Shown: positions 34,334 to 45,900 of the stretch, in pieces
Layout: each line of letters begins with the position of its first letter
How positions within the stretch are numbered: the first letter of the stretch is position 1
NCBI GenBank assembly: GCA_037447655.1
Contig: JBBHKE010000652.1
Location: 49,288 to 113,287, forward strand
Source: Zygnema cylindricum
Lineage: Eukaryota > Streptophyta > Zygnematophyceae > Zygnematales > Zygnemataceae
Reading direction: 5' to 3'
Length of the DNA stretch: 64,000 nt
Notes under the pieces: model-generated
Told to the model about the DNA's origin: nothing
The model's input: only the letters and a program-made list of their open reading frames with translations
Databases searched by the model: none
Program-made: the position numbers and the translations under genes

Positions 34334-35150
34334 ACGGACAATCGACCAACCGTTGAAATAACAAGCGTTGCGTAAACGTTACATCCGTACAACTTACACT
34401 TTTTACAACTGTATCAAAATTGTATACTTAACGGCGAATAGCGGACGCTTAACTGTGGTGAAATATTCTGACATGTACACTGCAATGATTTACATTGTTA
34501 CGTGACGACGTACGATTTGAATTTTATTGTATGGGTACTTCTATTACTGTAAGCTGGTTTGCAATCGACATTTTGTTTTGTCAAAGACCCAAATTAGCAT
34601 TAGTAAACAATTATAATGTTTGTTTTTTTTTTTAAATCTGAAACTCTTTTACTAGCGTACACCACTGTAATTGGTTGTATACGCTAAAGAAACTTCTACG
34701 CTAATAGCGATTGGCGGTGTATTGTACACCGCCAATCGCTATTAGCGTACATGTTTCTTTAGCGTATAGGAATAATTACAGTGATTTACGCTAATTAGGA
34801 ATTTGAAAATTTTCAAAAAAAACATACATTCTAATTGTTTACTAATGCCAGTTTGGGTCTTTGAAAAAAATATAAGTAGGTCGCAAATATGCTTACACTA
34901 TTAAAGGTACTTGTACAAAATCTGACAAATTGTACACAAATCGTACGCTCACAAAGTCGAAACGTGACGAATATGTGCGAACGTGATATTTGACAGTCCG
35001 ATTTCATCCCCCTTTTAGAGCGCGTAATCTCATGCGTCCACGGTTACTAAAAGTCATTAATTTTACATTTTCACTTAAAAGGTACAATTTTGTACGGTTT
35101 GACACTTACCTTACACCACACTATTTAAATGACAACGTACTTTCGTTTTT
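34290..35150. repeat. Head-to-head pair of TA-type elements forming a large inverted repeat
   Basis: At 34700-34745 the end of one element (CTAATAGCGATTGGCGGTG) and the start of another (CACCGCCAATCGCTATTAG) face each other across TATTGTA. Similarity of the two arms, as a diverged inverted repeat, continues outward for about 200 bp: TTTCTTTAGCGTATA near the centre, and TTGTTTACTAATGC with GGGTCTTTGA further out. Confidence 0.75.
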
Positions 35151-36018
35151 ACGCTAAGGGTGGCGTTCCATCAGACGAAAAGTGAGGTTGTTTACAAAAA
35201 TCCGGAACTATCCGTACTACGCCGTACCTCTTATTTTGTTTTTATAAGCGAACAACATTACAGAGAATCTTGCCAATATTTTCCAAAGGTCTGGGAGGCA
35301 ACAATGACCGTTGGATGTTTTTTCGCGAAGCATTCGCTTCGAAAGTTTCTGTAAATGGTGATGTACCTTGAGGAGGTACATCACCATTTACAAAAAAAAA
35401 TTGAGCCGCGACACGTTGGATAATGAATGTACGTGTCACGACGGCAAACCAACGGAAATCTAAAAATTTCGCACATGATATATGCATTCAAAAATTCAAC
35501 GGAAATCACGAAAGTGATCTCGTAACGAGCTTTCAAGCGCTATTTTTGTTACCGGCCATTCATCACACTATTTGTGGAATCACTCATTCGTCACGCGAAA
35601 AGCAGAAACCCTAAAATAAATGAACTGGCATCTGACAAGAGTTTGCAAAGAGTACAAAATGTGTGTGGTACGATGCCCTGGTCCGCACGTACATGGTATG
35701 CAAATGACGATTTCGAGTTGAAGTTGGTCGGTGTAAAAAATATTTGACGATTTTCAATATACGATCGTATCTTACGTGGTACCACTCATTTTTGAGCACG
35801 TGGATTACAGACTGCGCGACAAAACATCGTTCAAAGTGTAGCATTCTGTAACGCCGCTCGTACGATTACAGAATTTCCTGATGGAACGCCACCCTAATTG
35901 GACAAAAAACCTTAAATGGCGTAAAGGAAAAAACATAATAATTTATGCTATTTAAGAATTTGGAAAAAAAAAAGCGGGACCGAATTAGCGTTCAATACGC
36001 TAATAGCGATTGGTGGTG
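34727..36018. mobile_element. TA-type element carrying a Harbinger-like insertion
   Basis: The ends are CACCGCCAATCGCTATTAGCG and CGCTAATAGCGATTGGTGGTG, with TA on each side (34725-34726 and 36019-36020). Without the nested element it is about 550 bp. It shares its internal plan (GTACAATTTTGTACGG words) with copies at 13662 and 23341. Confidence 0.78.
35158..35894. mobile_element. PIF/Harbinger-like MITE, copy 2
   Basis: The terminal inverted repeats are GGGTGGCGTTCCATCAGACG and its complement ending CGCCACCC. The flanking 3-bp TAA lies at 35155-35157 and 35895-35897. It also has a small perfect hairpin with a GATGTACCT stem near 35360-35390. No transposase. Confidence 0.8.
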
Positions 36019-36020
36019 TA

Positions 36021-37347
36021 CTGTAATTTACAGTACTATACCGTACGGATGATGGACGGAGGTACTATCACATTCGGCCATGTGAGTGGCGCTATGATTG
36101 TGACGTGGACCCACACGTTGCATCTTCACGATATCGTACGAGCTTTTGTTGTCGGTCCTGCAGTACAGTATTAAAGTGTACCATTTTCGTACACCCGCTC
36201 ATCCAATCGACTATTTCATTTTTTTTTCGCCACTTCGATGTTAATCCGAAGGTTGCGAAGGAAAGTCGAGGAGGACCTTACTAAACCTTCCAATTGGCGG
36301 AGTGCTCAAACGGTTCTCTTCTTATGTGACGACGAAACTATTCCAACGCTTTCAATGCTTCTTTATGGATTTCATCCATTTCACAGTACACACCGGCTCA
36401 GCTTTTCTACGAACATTATCTCTCTTATCCTCTTTGCACATAAGTTGGTAATTAGATAGAGAATGAATTGGATGCTGGTTTGTTTTAAAACCAAGTGTCT
36501 TCCAAACATCATTTTTCTTTTATTTTTTCGCTCCGTTTACAGATTCCCAGTTCTTACAGTTCCCATTGAAGTAAAAGGTTTTTTACTGAACTCCAACTCT
36601 TTTTGTGTTTCTTTAACACCTCCTTCCCACAATCCGACATCTTTAGAGACATTATAGAAGTCACTCCTTTTCATCATAATCGATACAATTTCCTTATCTT
36701 CTTAAAGTTCCCTTCCCACCAGTATTAGCGGTGGAAATTTCACATTTCTCGGGCAGTTGAAAGGCGTTCAACTTTATGTTAATTGTTGCATATCCTTTTG
36801 GAGGTAAGCAATCCTCATTTGCTCCAATCGTAAATAAACCGAACTGAAGAAAAAAAGAAACAAGTTTCATTGCCTGGAAAAACGTTTACCACTGATAACG
36901 ATGAATTGTGTAATGAAAATTGTGAACTGTTACTTTTCCGTAGTGGACACAGTCTTCATACAAAGTACAAATTTATTTCAACTGTGACCAGGACTATTAC
37001 TGACTTTTTAGATGGCCTTATTGAAAATATCGAAAAAGTTGTACGAACATCCTTCATACAATGATTCATGTTTGTCAGTATTGGCCAATTGCAGTAAAGA
37101 TTGATACACTACCCTCTTTAAGTAGAAGTAGAACAGGGAACCTTCTTTTAATAAAAAGGAGGTAACAGACATTATCCTCTTTTTCGGCTCTATCCAAGTC
37201 ACGCTATTTCTTGAAAGACAACAGTAAAAACAACCAAAATACTCCACTATATGGTACATTAAAAGAAACATAAATACTACAAAACGCCAATAAAAAACTA
37301 TCCCAGGATCACAAATAAATCACAAACCTTGCCAAACCCCAACATCC
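36021..37347. other. Spacer downstream of the Rieske gene
   Basis: Short open frames only, none with a recognisable domain. The last few hundred bases before 37348 would include the 3' untranslated region of the Rieske gene. Confidence 0.45.
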
Positions 37348-40300
37348 TCACTCATTTGTGGCGTGGTCCCAACCTTTATAAACAAAAAGGGACCGCAAAT
37401 TTCTAATCCAGTATGAGAAACCAACTGCTAAAAGAGCTCCTGCAACTAACGTAAACCGTAAAACGGAAACGCCCTGTAAAAGAGCTGCGATACTAAGTAA
37501 AACAACAGACAGAATCTGCAAACCGAGGTTCCATTTGTCCATAGTTTTCAAAGTCGCGGAACACTCGGTACAATTTTGAGTGTGAGAATGGAAACGATCC
37601 ATGACTTGTTCTCGAGAAGCCCATTTGGGAGGTAAGGAGGGATTGACGAGACCATCCCACTGAACTGAACCACCTGCGTGACACAACAGAGAAATCCTTC
37701 AGAAACTTGTTTTTCACACAAAAGTCTCCACATTATATGTTGCACACAATGAATAAACCCATCAGGAACGTGTTTTTAACACGGGTTTTCCCTCATTACA
37801 CGACGCACAGTCCGTTTAAGAAGTTAAGTGTGGTACATAATGATTGGACATAGAGTGACTGTGTCTGTTTACCTGCATATTTGGAAAGCCATTGTCGAAG
37901 GGCAACGACAAAACGGTCAGCGGAACAGGGCATAAAATACAATTGGCGAGGGTCCGTTCCACAGCGTTGAAGAGTTTCCTCTTGAGCATGAAGAAGAAAC
38001 GAATCTCCTGTAAGCTCAAACTCCAAAAGTGAGAACTTGAAAAGCATCAGGGACTAACGATCTATTAACAGCATGTTCAAAACTAATAGTACGCAGATGA
38101 TGGACATGAAGATTTTGCATGGAAAAATGAGGCAGAGACGTGGTCGTGGAAGGAAAACGGACATAAGAACCTCAGCAATAATGGGAAAAGCAATTATAAC
38201 TAACAGTGCAGATGGGATAACAAAAAAATATAATAGAAATGCTTTAGTGAATGCCCACGTAGGTCCGGAAACGCACCATCTATAATGCCGAGAGTGATGA
38301 GATGACTGACAAAGTCAGGTATGGGTGGAAGCCATTTAGGTAGAAAGGAGAAGTTGGCCCCTTGAAGAACAATGACGCGACTACTTCCAGGAGAAGTGGG
38401 CGTCATATAAAAGCATATAAGACTGCGTGATCCGGGCCGTTTAGGGAGGTCGGTCCTGCCACCAGTATCACTTAAAGAAAAGTGTCAAACTAAACCGTAG
38501 CTTCTTTTTTCTTTCTCACAAACCAGAAAGAAGCTTCCCCTGTTTGCAATGCAGGAGAACGTGTTCTCACATGATTTAAATAGCCTTCTTTTACTAATTA
38601 TCTACAAATAATTGGCTTAGTTTATACTTATCCCATCTATCAATTATACCTTTCCTATGCTAGTTCAGCAAATCATCATCCCCCAAAAGGAAAGTTGACC
38701 CTATAGGAAAGCTCCCGGCTTTTAGTGATTCATAACCCTTTCCCTTTCAGAAACTTTCACATACCGTTCTACAACAATACAGCTTGGGGCCTTAAAATCG
38801 ACATAGACACCATTAGGAGAAGGAAAGATGTCCTCTGTCCATCCCTTAAAACCGGCGGAACCCTACACAATCCAATGTTTCAAGAAGCCAAATATGAGAA
38901 ATGTTGCAACATTACACTGCCCATCACTATTAAAGGAATTATTAGAGTAAATGTGAAATTAGAATGTATAACACTACACCGCGCATCGTAATTAGAGTAA
39001 TGAAAAAATTAGAGTAAAAAAAGAGAAAAAAATAATTAGAGTAATTTACTCTAATTTATGTGATAGAACTGTTTCAAAAAACAATTTACTCTAATTTATG
39101 CGGTGTACTCTAATTTGGCAAGTTAATATCCTCTACTGTAAATAAGGTATTTGTTCAGAATCTGACAAAACGTACAGTTTATCGTCACTATGACGTTTGC
39201 ACTACGCGTTTTGTTAAAACGCAGTTACATGATAATGGCCTGTATTAAATCATTATTTGTACTTTTTATTTATAAAAGTACAATTTTGCACGGTCGGACG
39301 TCGTCCGTACTCCACACTATTTAAAACGAACATATATTAGAATTAAAAACGCTAATTAAACCTTACCTTAAATAGTATAATGAAAAAATTAGAACCATTT
39401 ACTCTATTTGATGTGATAGAGTCGAAATTTCGAGCAACCGAATTAAAGTAATTTACTCTAATTACGATTCGCGGTGTAGTTGTGGGAGACCTGGAGTATT
39501 GTGGTCCACTCCTTTAAATAGTGTATTTATTAACACTGATTATGATTTTCGGCCAAAAAAATAAATGCAACCAAATTTTGTGCCATCAACTCTAATAGCG
39601 TGGGGGGTGTACTGGCATAATCACCACGTAAAAATCAAAATCGAAGTCGTAACTGAAATCAGAACAAGCAATTGCATTTTATAGTGATAGCTACAATCAA
39701 TCAAATTCCACTTCTCACAAAGAGAACAAAAACCGATGTGTAGATTGCACTCGACATTACAATTAACACCAAACTTGATATGGTCAAGTTCACAATCCGA
39801 ACCCGATTAGAAACACATCTACGATTTCACTAAGAATAAAATTGAAATCAAAAAAGAAATCGTTCTGAGGCTTAATTGCAGGCGATATCAAAAGTATACT
39901 AAAATTAAAATAACAATTTCCGACACAACATAATCACCAAACCCAATTCCAATCCCAATCTGTGCCCCTACTGCAATTGCAATCAGAATGAGAATAAGAA
40001 TGTCAAGAGTAATCGCATTCCCAATCACAATAGGAACCTCAAGTTCTATAACAAAAAAACCTTCATACCTCCATACCTTCATGCTTTCATACCTCCATAC
40101 CTTTATACCAATATCCCTTCATACCTTCAAACCTTCATACCTTCTTACCTTCATGCCTTCATACCTTCATACCAACATTCCTCCATATCGTCATACCTTC
40201 ATACCTTGATTTCAGTCACTTTGGCTGGTGTTGGCTTTGCTGCGGACCGTTTCAATCTGCCAACTCCATGGTGTGCAAACGGGAGGTGACTAAGGTCCAC

Positions 40301-41844
40301 AAAGTTCTCTGCCAGCATCTCATATCCATACGGTAAGTCTCTTAACGTGGCCGAAAACTTGAACTCTTCAGTTAGGTTCTCCGGCAAGGGAGGAGAGGTC
40401 CTATTTGCTTCCTCCCATCCATTCTCATCGGGCCATAGGAATATCAAACCCTGAGACAAGAACAACAACATCAACAACAAAACCAAGCTGGTTAGCACGG
40501 TTGTTGATAAGGTGGTAAGTTGGCTAGTTGGTTAGTTAGTTTGTTGGTTAAGTCGGTTAGTTGGTTGCTTGGTTTACAAAACCTCACCAAGTTAGTTAGC
40601 ATCGCACATTGTCATGTTTCTTGTTCAAGGCTTTCCGAATAGATTCCGCAAGGACAAAAATGTTATGATAAATTTCAATGTTTCGTAAACCTTAGTTACG
40701 AATGACACCAAAGCAGAAAACAAAAAACAAATTAAATTGTGTCGACAAATTGATACTCTTCCAATTCCCCATATTGCCTCCATACCAAAACCTTTAAGAA
40801 ATATTTCTCAAAGGACAACGAGACTCAAAGCATCTAAAAAAAATCCTAAAAAAAAGGAAAGCTTAAAACGTCTCAAACATATCTATACAGTCACAATGCA
40901 CTCGTGAACAGCTTCCAACGTATACAGAATCTGTACGGACGAATATTGAACAGAGGTACTGCATATACCTGAGCGACAGTCGCAGGTACGGCAATAGCAC
41001 AGGCACGGTTCGAAAGACGAGCCACAGCTTCGGGTCCCTCCTGTTGAGCCTGGGGAATGTTTTCGCACGTGCCAGAGGGTCCAAAAGTCCAGCCGTGATA
41101 TGAGCATTGCAGTCGGCCGTCAGAATCCAGCCGCCCCTGCGTCAAGCCGTACCGTGACGTCACTCAGATTTCAGCACTTCTCCATTGATCCACTCTATAC
41201 CCTGGCACTGCCTGCAAACCGTAGTTCCAAACACGCGGAAACAATTGGAAATGCTACGGTATATGTGGCATTCTCGCACTATACTCGCATTACATGCGAT
41301 TTTCTCGAGTAAAATACGCGTATAATACGAGGGAACCACATGCACTGTAGCGTTTCCGATTGTTTCCGTACATTTGACCTTGCATGCCAGATTGGCAGCT
41401 CTAGCCAAACCTAGGTACCTCGGACAGCGGCACGTGGCGGTGCGGGCATTCATCCACAAAGGCGCGCCAAGTTCCTGTCACGTCACGCCATAAGACGTAC
41501 GGCCGTCCCAGCACCCGTACTGCATGCGGTCTTTTTGTGTCCACGTGGCGTTCTGTTAACACGGCATACCAAGCTGAGCGCCACTGAAAGCCTGCCACGT
41601 GTTTGGAGGACTCGGCTGAATCGCTCTCTGGATCAGCCAGCTGAGCCTCCTCTAGTAGTGTGGCTCGGACGTTTTGACGCCATAGCTTCTGGACACGTGT
41701 CAGAGAGCTCTTGCTGACCAATGGCGTTCCACGAAAGGCAATAGAAGCAGGCGACTTTTGGAAGGACAAGGCTTCCTTCGGTGATGGAGTGGGAGAGTTC
41801 GAACGGACGCGTGTTAGAAGCGAGTCAGTGAAGAGAGCAGCCAT
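37348..41844 (-). CDS. Plastid Rieske non-haem iron oxygenase, PAO/TIC55/PTC52 family, seven exons
   Basis: Exons: 41844-41419, 41136-40969, 40450-40205, 38862-38765, 38455-38277, 38007-37873, 37673-37348. This gives 525 aa, close to the 530-560 usual for the family. Residues 1-50 are Ser/Thr/Arg-rich like a plastid transit peptide. The Rieske [2Fe-2S] site is CPHRH (C133, H135) and CSYHGW (C153, H156). The mononuclear iron site is ENFVDLSHLPFAHHG (D250, H253, H258). Exon 4 carries GFKGW...FKAPSC. Near the C-terminus is the CTEC pair (C452, C455) typical of PAO, TIC55 and PTC52, then two hydrophobic segments for membrane anchoring. The family oxidises chlorophyll breakdown products or related plastid substrates with electrons from ferredoxin. 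I cannot tell which member it is. It is divergent with S1P at 42961. Confidence 0.92.
38977..39476. mobile_element. 500-bp TA MITE, copy B, in Rieske intron 3
   Basis: The ends are CACCGCGCATCGTAATTAG and TTACGATTCGCGGTG, flanked by TA (38975-38976 and 39477-39478). It is the reverse complement of 14691-15190 with only scattered differences, so both moved fairly recently. It lies within intron 3 (38863-40204). Confidence 0.82.
40055..40204 (-). repeat. GTATGAAG-type microsatellite at the Rieske exon 3 donor
   Basis: On the minus strand the intron begins GTATGAAGGTATGACG and continues as imperfect GTATGAAGG repeats for about 150 bp. Some units read AAGGTAAGAAGG. Each unit resembles a 5' splice site, and the real donor is the first of the row. 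Confidence 0.75.
41232..41371. mobile_element. Hairpin MITE in Rieske intron 1
   Basis: The left arm GGAAACAATTGGAAATGCTA and the right arm, complement GGAAACAATCGGAAACGCTA, form the inverted ends. The centre is AT- and CG-rich. Same family as 44469-44595. Confidence 0.7.
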
Positions 41845-42960
41845 GGCGGATACGAAGGAGACTCATCAAGTCAAGTCGTGCGACTTAGATATGATGCAAA
41901 ACCCGACAAATAGGCTAAGGGGCTAGTACGGAATCCGGATGATGCACTATAAATATCGTTGCCCCATGCCTATATCGGTATATCCCATACTGGAACTGTA
42001 GTACTGTACGGTATACAGCTTCGAGAAAAGTGGAGCTTGGTCAATGCGGCGTTGTTGCAGGCCACAATATTGACCAAATGTACTGTAGTGGTACGTTTGT
42101 ACGGTGTAAATGTAGACGTTAATACGAAAGTCCGCAACAAATATTCCGTTTAAATTCGCCACGCGACGTTCTTGAGGAAAATGCGAGACATGGGTTGTCG
42201 GTTGTGTCGGTGATAGCACATTTTGTATTTTTGGATTCATAAAGTCTGATCAGTACACGATTTCTGTACGGTTGAGGAGTATAGTACAGTACTGTACTGT
42301 ACTGAATCTTGCAACTTTTTGGCCCCGCAGGGATGCCGAAGGCGTCTACGTCACCCGTATTCTCCGCGCGACCGTATGTTTAGGGTTTATTTTATCTGTT
42401 TTTGTTTCTTTATTAAAAAAACACCCTTAAACACAAAATCCTATTTCACATACCCGATCCCAAGAGGCGCCGAAGGTCCGCGCGAGGTGTCGAAGGTCCC
42501 CACACTTGTATGGAGGCTTGTTCGATACCACATTTTGTCATTTTCATTCATAAAGCCTGATCTGTACACGATTTCTAGTCTGTACTGAAGATTCGCCTTT
42601 CTATAATAGTCCGCTTGTTTTTTCTGTTTTGTACCTTTCGCTACTGTTGTTGTTCAAGTACAATTGTACAAATGTCTAATGCTGTACACCTTCCGACTGT
42701 TTCGGTAGATATAGCAGATTACACCCCGTAGATATAGCGTTACCGTTCAATTAGTGTGCTGTCACGGTTTGACACTGTACTTTGGTACAATGAATATTGA
42801 GGAAGTGATGAATGCAAGGGATTGGCCCGATTGACGGGGTGACAGGTGTGACACAAGCGGCAAGCCCTAGAATTGCCGTCTCCTGCTCCTTTAACTCCCT
42901 TTCGGCTTTCTCTTTTCTTGTCAGCCTTTCTCCATTGCCAAAATCAAGGAGGCTCCACAA
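41845..42960. promoter_or_regulatory. Shared upstream region of the Rieske and S1P genes
   Basis: About 1.1 kb lies between the two divergent ATGs. A short segment is duplicated in it: CATTTTG...ATTCATAAAG...GTACACGATTTCT at about 42218-42275 and 42530-42575. A palindromic TACAGTACTGTACTGTACTG run lies at 42286-42305. No transcription start can be fixed from the sequence. Confidence 0.45.
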
Positions 42961-45900
42961 ATGCGGTGCGTCTGCCACGTGGCAGCCGCCGCGGTTTTGC
43001 TTCTGTCAATTTGGCCGGTAGGCGAATCAAGCCAACAACGGCTTCCATGGTGCTCCGCAGAGCATGGCATTCTGCCATGGCTGTCTTCATGCCACACGTG
43101 CGGACAAACTTGTCCGTACAACTCTTCTCTTTTTCCCTTCGTAGAAGGTCATGATTTACATTCTTCCCTATGGCAGGACGACGTAAGCACTAGCCAATTG
43201 TCAACTAAGGTCGAATCATCTGATGTCAGCAAGCAGAAGAAGAAGAAGAAGCAGTCTGTGGACAGAAGTGGCCTGGAAGATGAAACAAAGATAAATTTTT
43301 TGCGTCTGGGCTGGAAAGAAGACGAAGAAGTACGGGTAAAGAAGGGGGTAAAGGAGGAGGTAAAGAAGGAGGTTAAGAAGGAGAGAATGAGACTAGAGGA
43401 GGTGGAGAATGAGTGGATTGTACGGTTCAATGTATATAGACCAGCTGAGGAACATCTGGCCGCTCTAAAGTTTCATTTAGGGCAAGGAGAATTAGGGCAC
43501 TGGGAATGGGTAGAGCGAGTGAATCCAGCAGCTAAATACCCGACTGATTTTGGCGTTTTGCGTGTCAGAAAGGGTTCAGAGGAAAATTTAAGACAGAGAT
43601 TAAGTGATCTCAGTTTCGTTAAAGACATGCATCCACAAATGAGGTTCACAAGGAGTGTTATGTCTGTCAACGAGGAAGATGATAATAAGAAGGAAGCAGA
43701 AAAAGCTGGTGGAGTGAAGAAAAGAAGACGTTCAAGAAATCGCGGAAACATTCATAGTAGGACCCGCCCTGGTAAGAGGAGTTTTGAACAAAAATCAGCG
43801 GGACGATTGCATACACGCTTGTCCTGGGAGGAGAGTCCGAACGGAGGGGACGTGAAACCAGGAATGCCATACTGGGGAAACATTTCACTTGCGGAGAGTG
43901 AAAGGAGAAGATTGCTTCAGGTGAGGTTCAATGTGGCGAAGGAGCACGGTATACCTTACAATCGCTATTAAAGTTAGTGAATTATTAGCGTTAAAATGGT
44001 GAATTGTTGGTGGTTGTAATATTAACTAAGCGAAATTGTGTTTTGCCACATGGCTTATTGTGAGCTATAGTACTCACCTAAAGGGTGTTACTAACACCAA
44101 TGTCTGATTTGGGTGAAAAAACACTCAATCCAATTAGATTTTTTTTTTCTTAATAATGATGGGCAGTGTAGCGCCTGTTTGCATGTGATATCGACGAGCT
44201 GAAAGTAATATTGTGACTTTGTCACCGAATTGACGAAAGGGGCCACAGGTTAATAAAAAAACTCTTTCTATATATGCTGTGATTGATTTTCTGTGAGGCA
44301 GATATCAAAATCGCAGATAACTTCTCTCTTTGAGGCAGAGAAGCTATGGGCGAAAGGATTTTCAGGAACCGGAGTACGTATGGCAGTATTTGATACAGGC
44401 GTTCGACAGGATCATCCACATTTTCGAAACATCAAGGTAATTCGTTATCGTTTTACCATATTTTACATGTGAGAAAACAATTGGAAACACTATATGTGAT
44501 GACCCTCTGCTATGCGCGTATTATACCCGTAAAAGCCGAATAGTACACATACAGTACGGGGTAACCACATATAGAGTTTCGGATTGTTTTCGCACGTTTA
44601 AACTGATTGCATCTGCTCCCTGGCCACCGAAGGACGAATGGTGGTTACACTCTATCTACCTTTAAATTGGTAACCTACTAAGAGATATGGTCGAGGTATT
44701 TTGAAGAAAACTGCAGGGAAGCACGGTGATTTTTTTATAAACCTGTTGAATCTCAGAAATGAATGTTGGTTTCAGAGATGAATAAGATCAAGTAGCATGA
44801 GACTATGTTAAAAGGGCAACTTAAATGTATTGAACCAACCACCATGTGAGAAAATACAAATAGGTAAGAAACTTACAGAAAAAAGAATGGAGCTTCATTA
44901 TGACCTAAGGACGTCATAATTGTAGAGAAATGATAGCTTTTTTGGCATTTAGCCAGGATTGTACAACAATATGGAGTCTATCCACGGATACCTTGGATTT
45001 CAGCAAAGTTATAAATAGGTATAACAACACGGGATTATGACTTATTGGAAATTCTTCCGTTGAGTTTGCAAAGGAAAACACTATGTGACGAAGGAATGCG
45101 ATCGCCGCAATAGATATATTATCGCTTACAGTTTTTGGTCATTTTTTGTCATCTTTAACACCTGACCAAATATCATGTAACATGACTGAAAGATGACCAA
45201 AAGTAAGTGATGGCACATCCAGCCAAGCAAGTAAAACATGCATGAGCTCACAAGCGAGAGAAGAGACTTGACATTGGTTATAAACCTAACGGCAATTGAA
45301 AAGATGATTTGCCTCAATGTACCGAGTCTGGTCGCAAGACTGTTAAACACAGCATTTACTGATCATTTGGTTATATATTGTGTGTTAACTCAATGTAGAA
45401 CGTATGCCAAAGGTCGTGCTGGACTTAATAACAACGAAGTGATTAAGTTACATTGATGAAATATTTAATCAAGTAGGGCAACGAGCAAAAACCCTTAGGG
45501 CTGTAGCCGTATTATCCACCAAGATTAATCGCAGGTATCAAAAACCCTTTTTTTTATGTATCTTTTTGAGATCCTTAAAGCGTTAACAACTCCACGGAAG
45601 ATCTTCCTGGGATTAGTTATCAGATTCAGGAGGCTTGGGAATGGCCTCATCTTTATTCTTTTGTTGCCAGAGGTCACAGGTTACGTAAGGAAATAAGGAT
45701 AAAATCCTAAATGTACCTGTAAAACCCAAACCCTGTAAACCCTAAATCCCCAAATTATCCTCCTGAAATGGCCAAGAGACACTCGTTAAAGATCTTCCCA
45801 CATGCTCAAAAACGTTTTAAATTGGTTTCTCTTGTTACTTTTATTTTTTAAAAAGACGAAGGAGGAAAACCTAAGCATACTAAGGGCAACCCAAAAAAAA

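Noticed and set aside
44302-44316. Alternative acceptor for S1P exon 2 at 44317
   Set aside because: Both sites keep the frame. I prefer 44302 because the five extra residues (ISKSQ) give a spacing closer to other plant S1P proteins, but RNA evidence would be needed.
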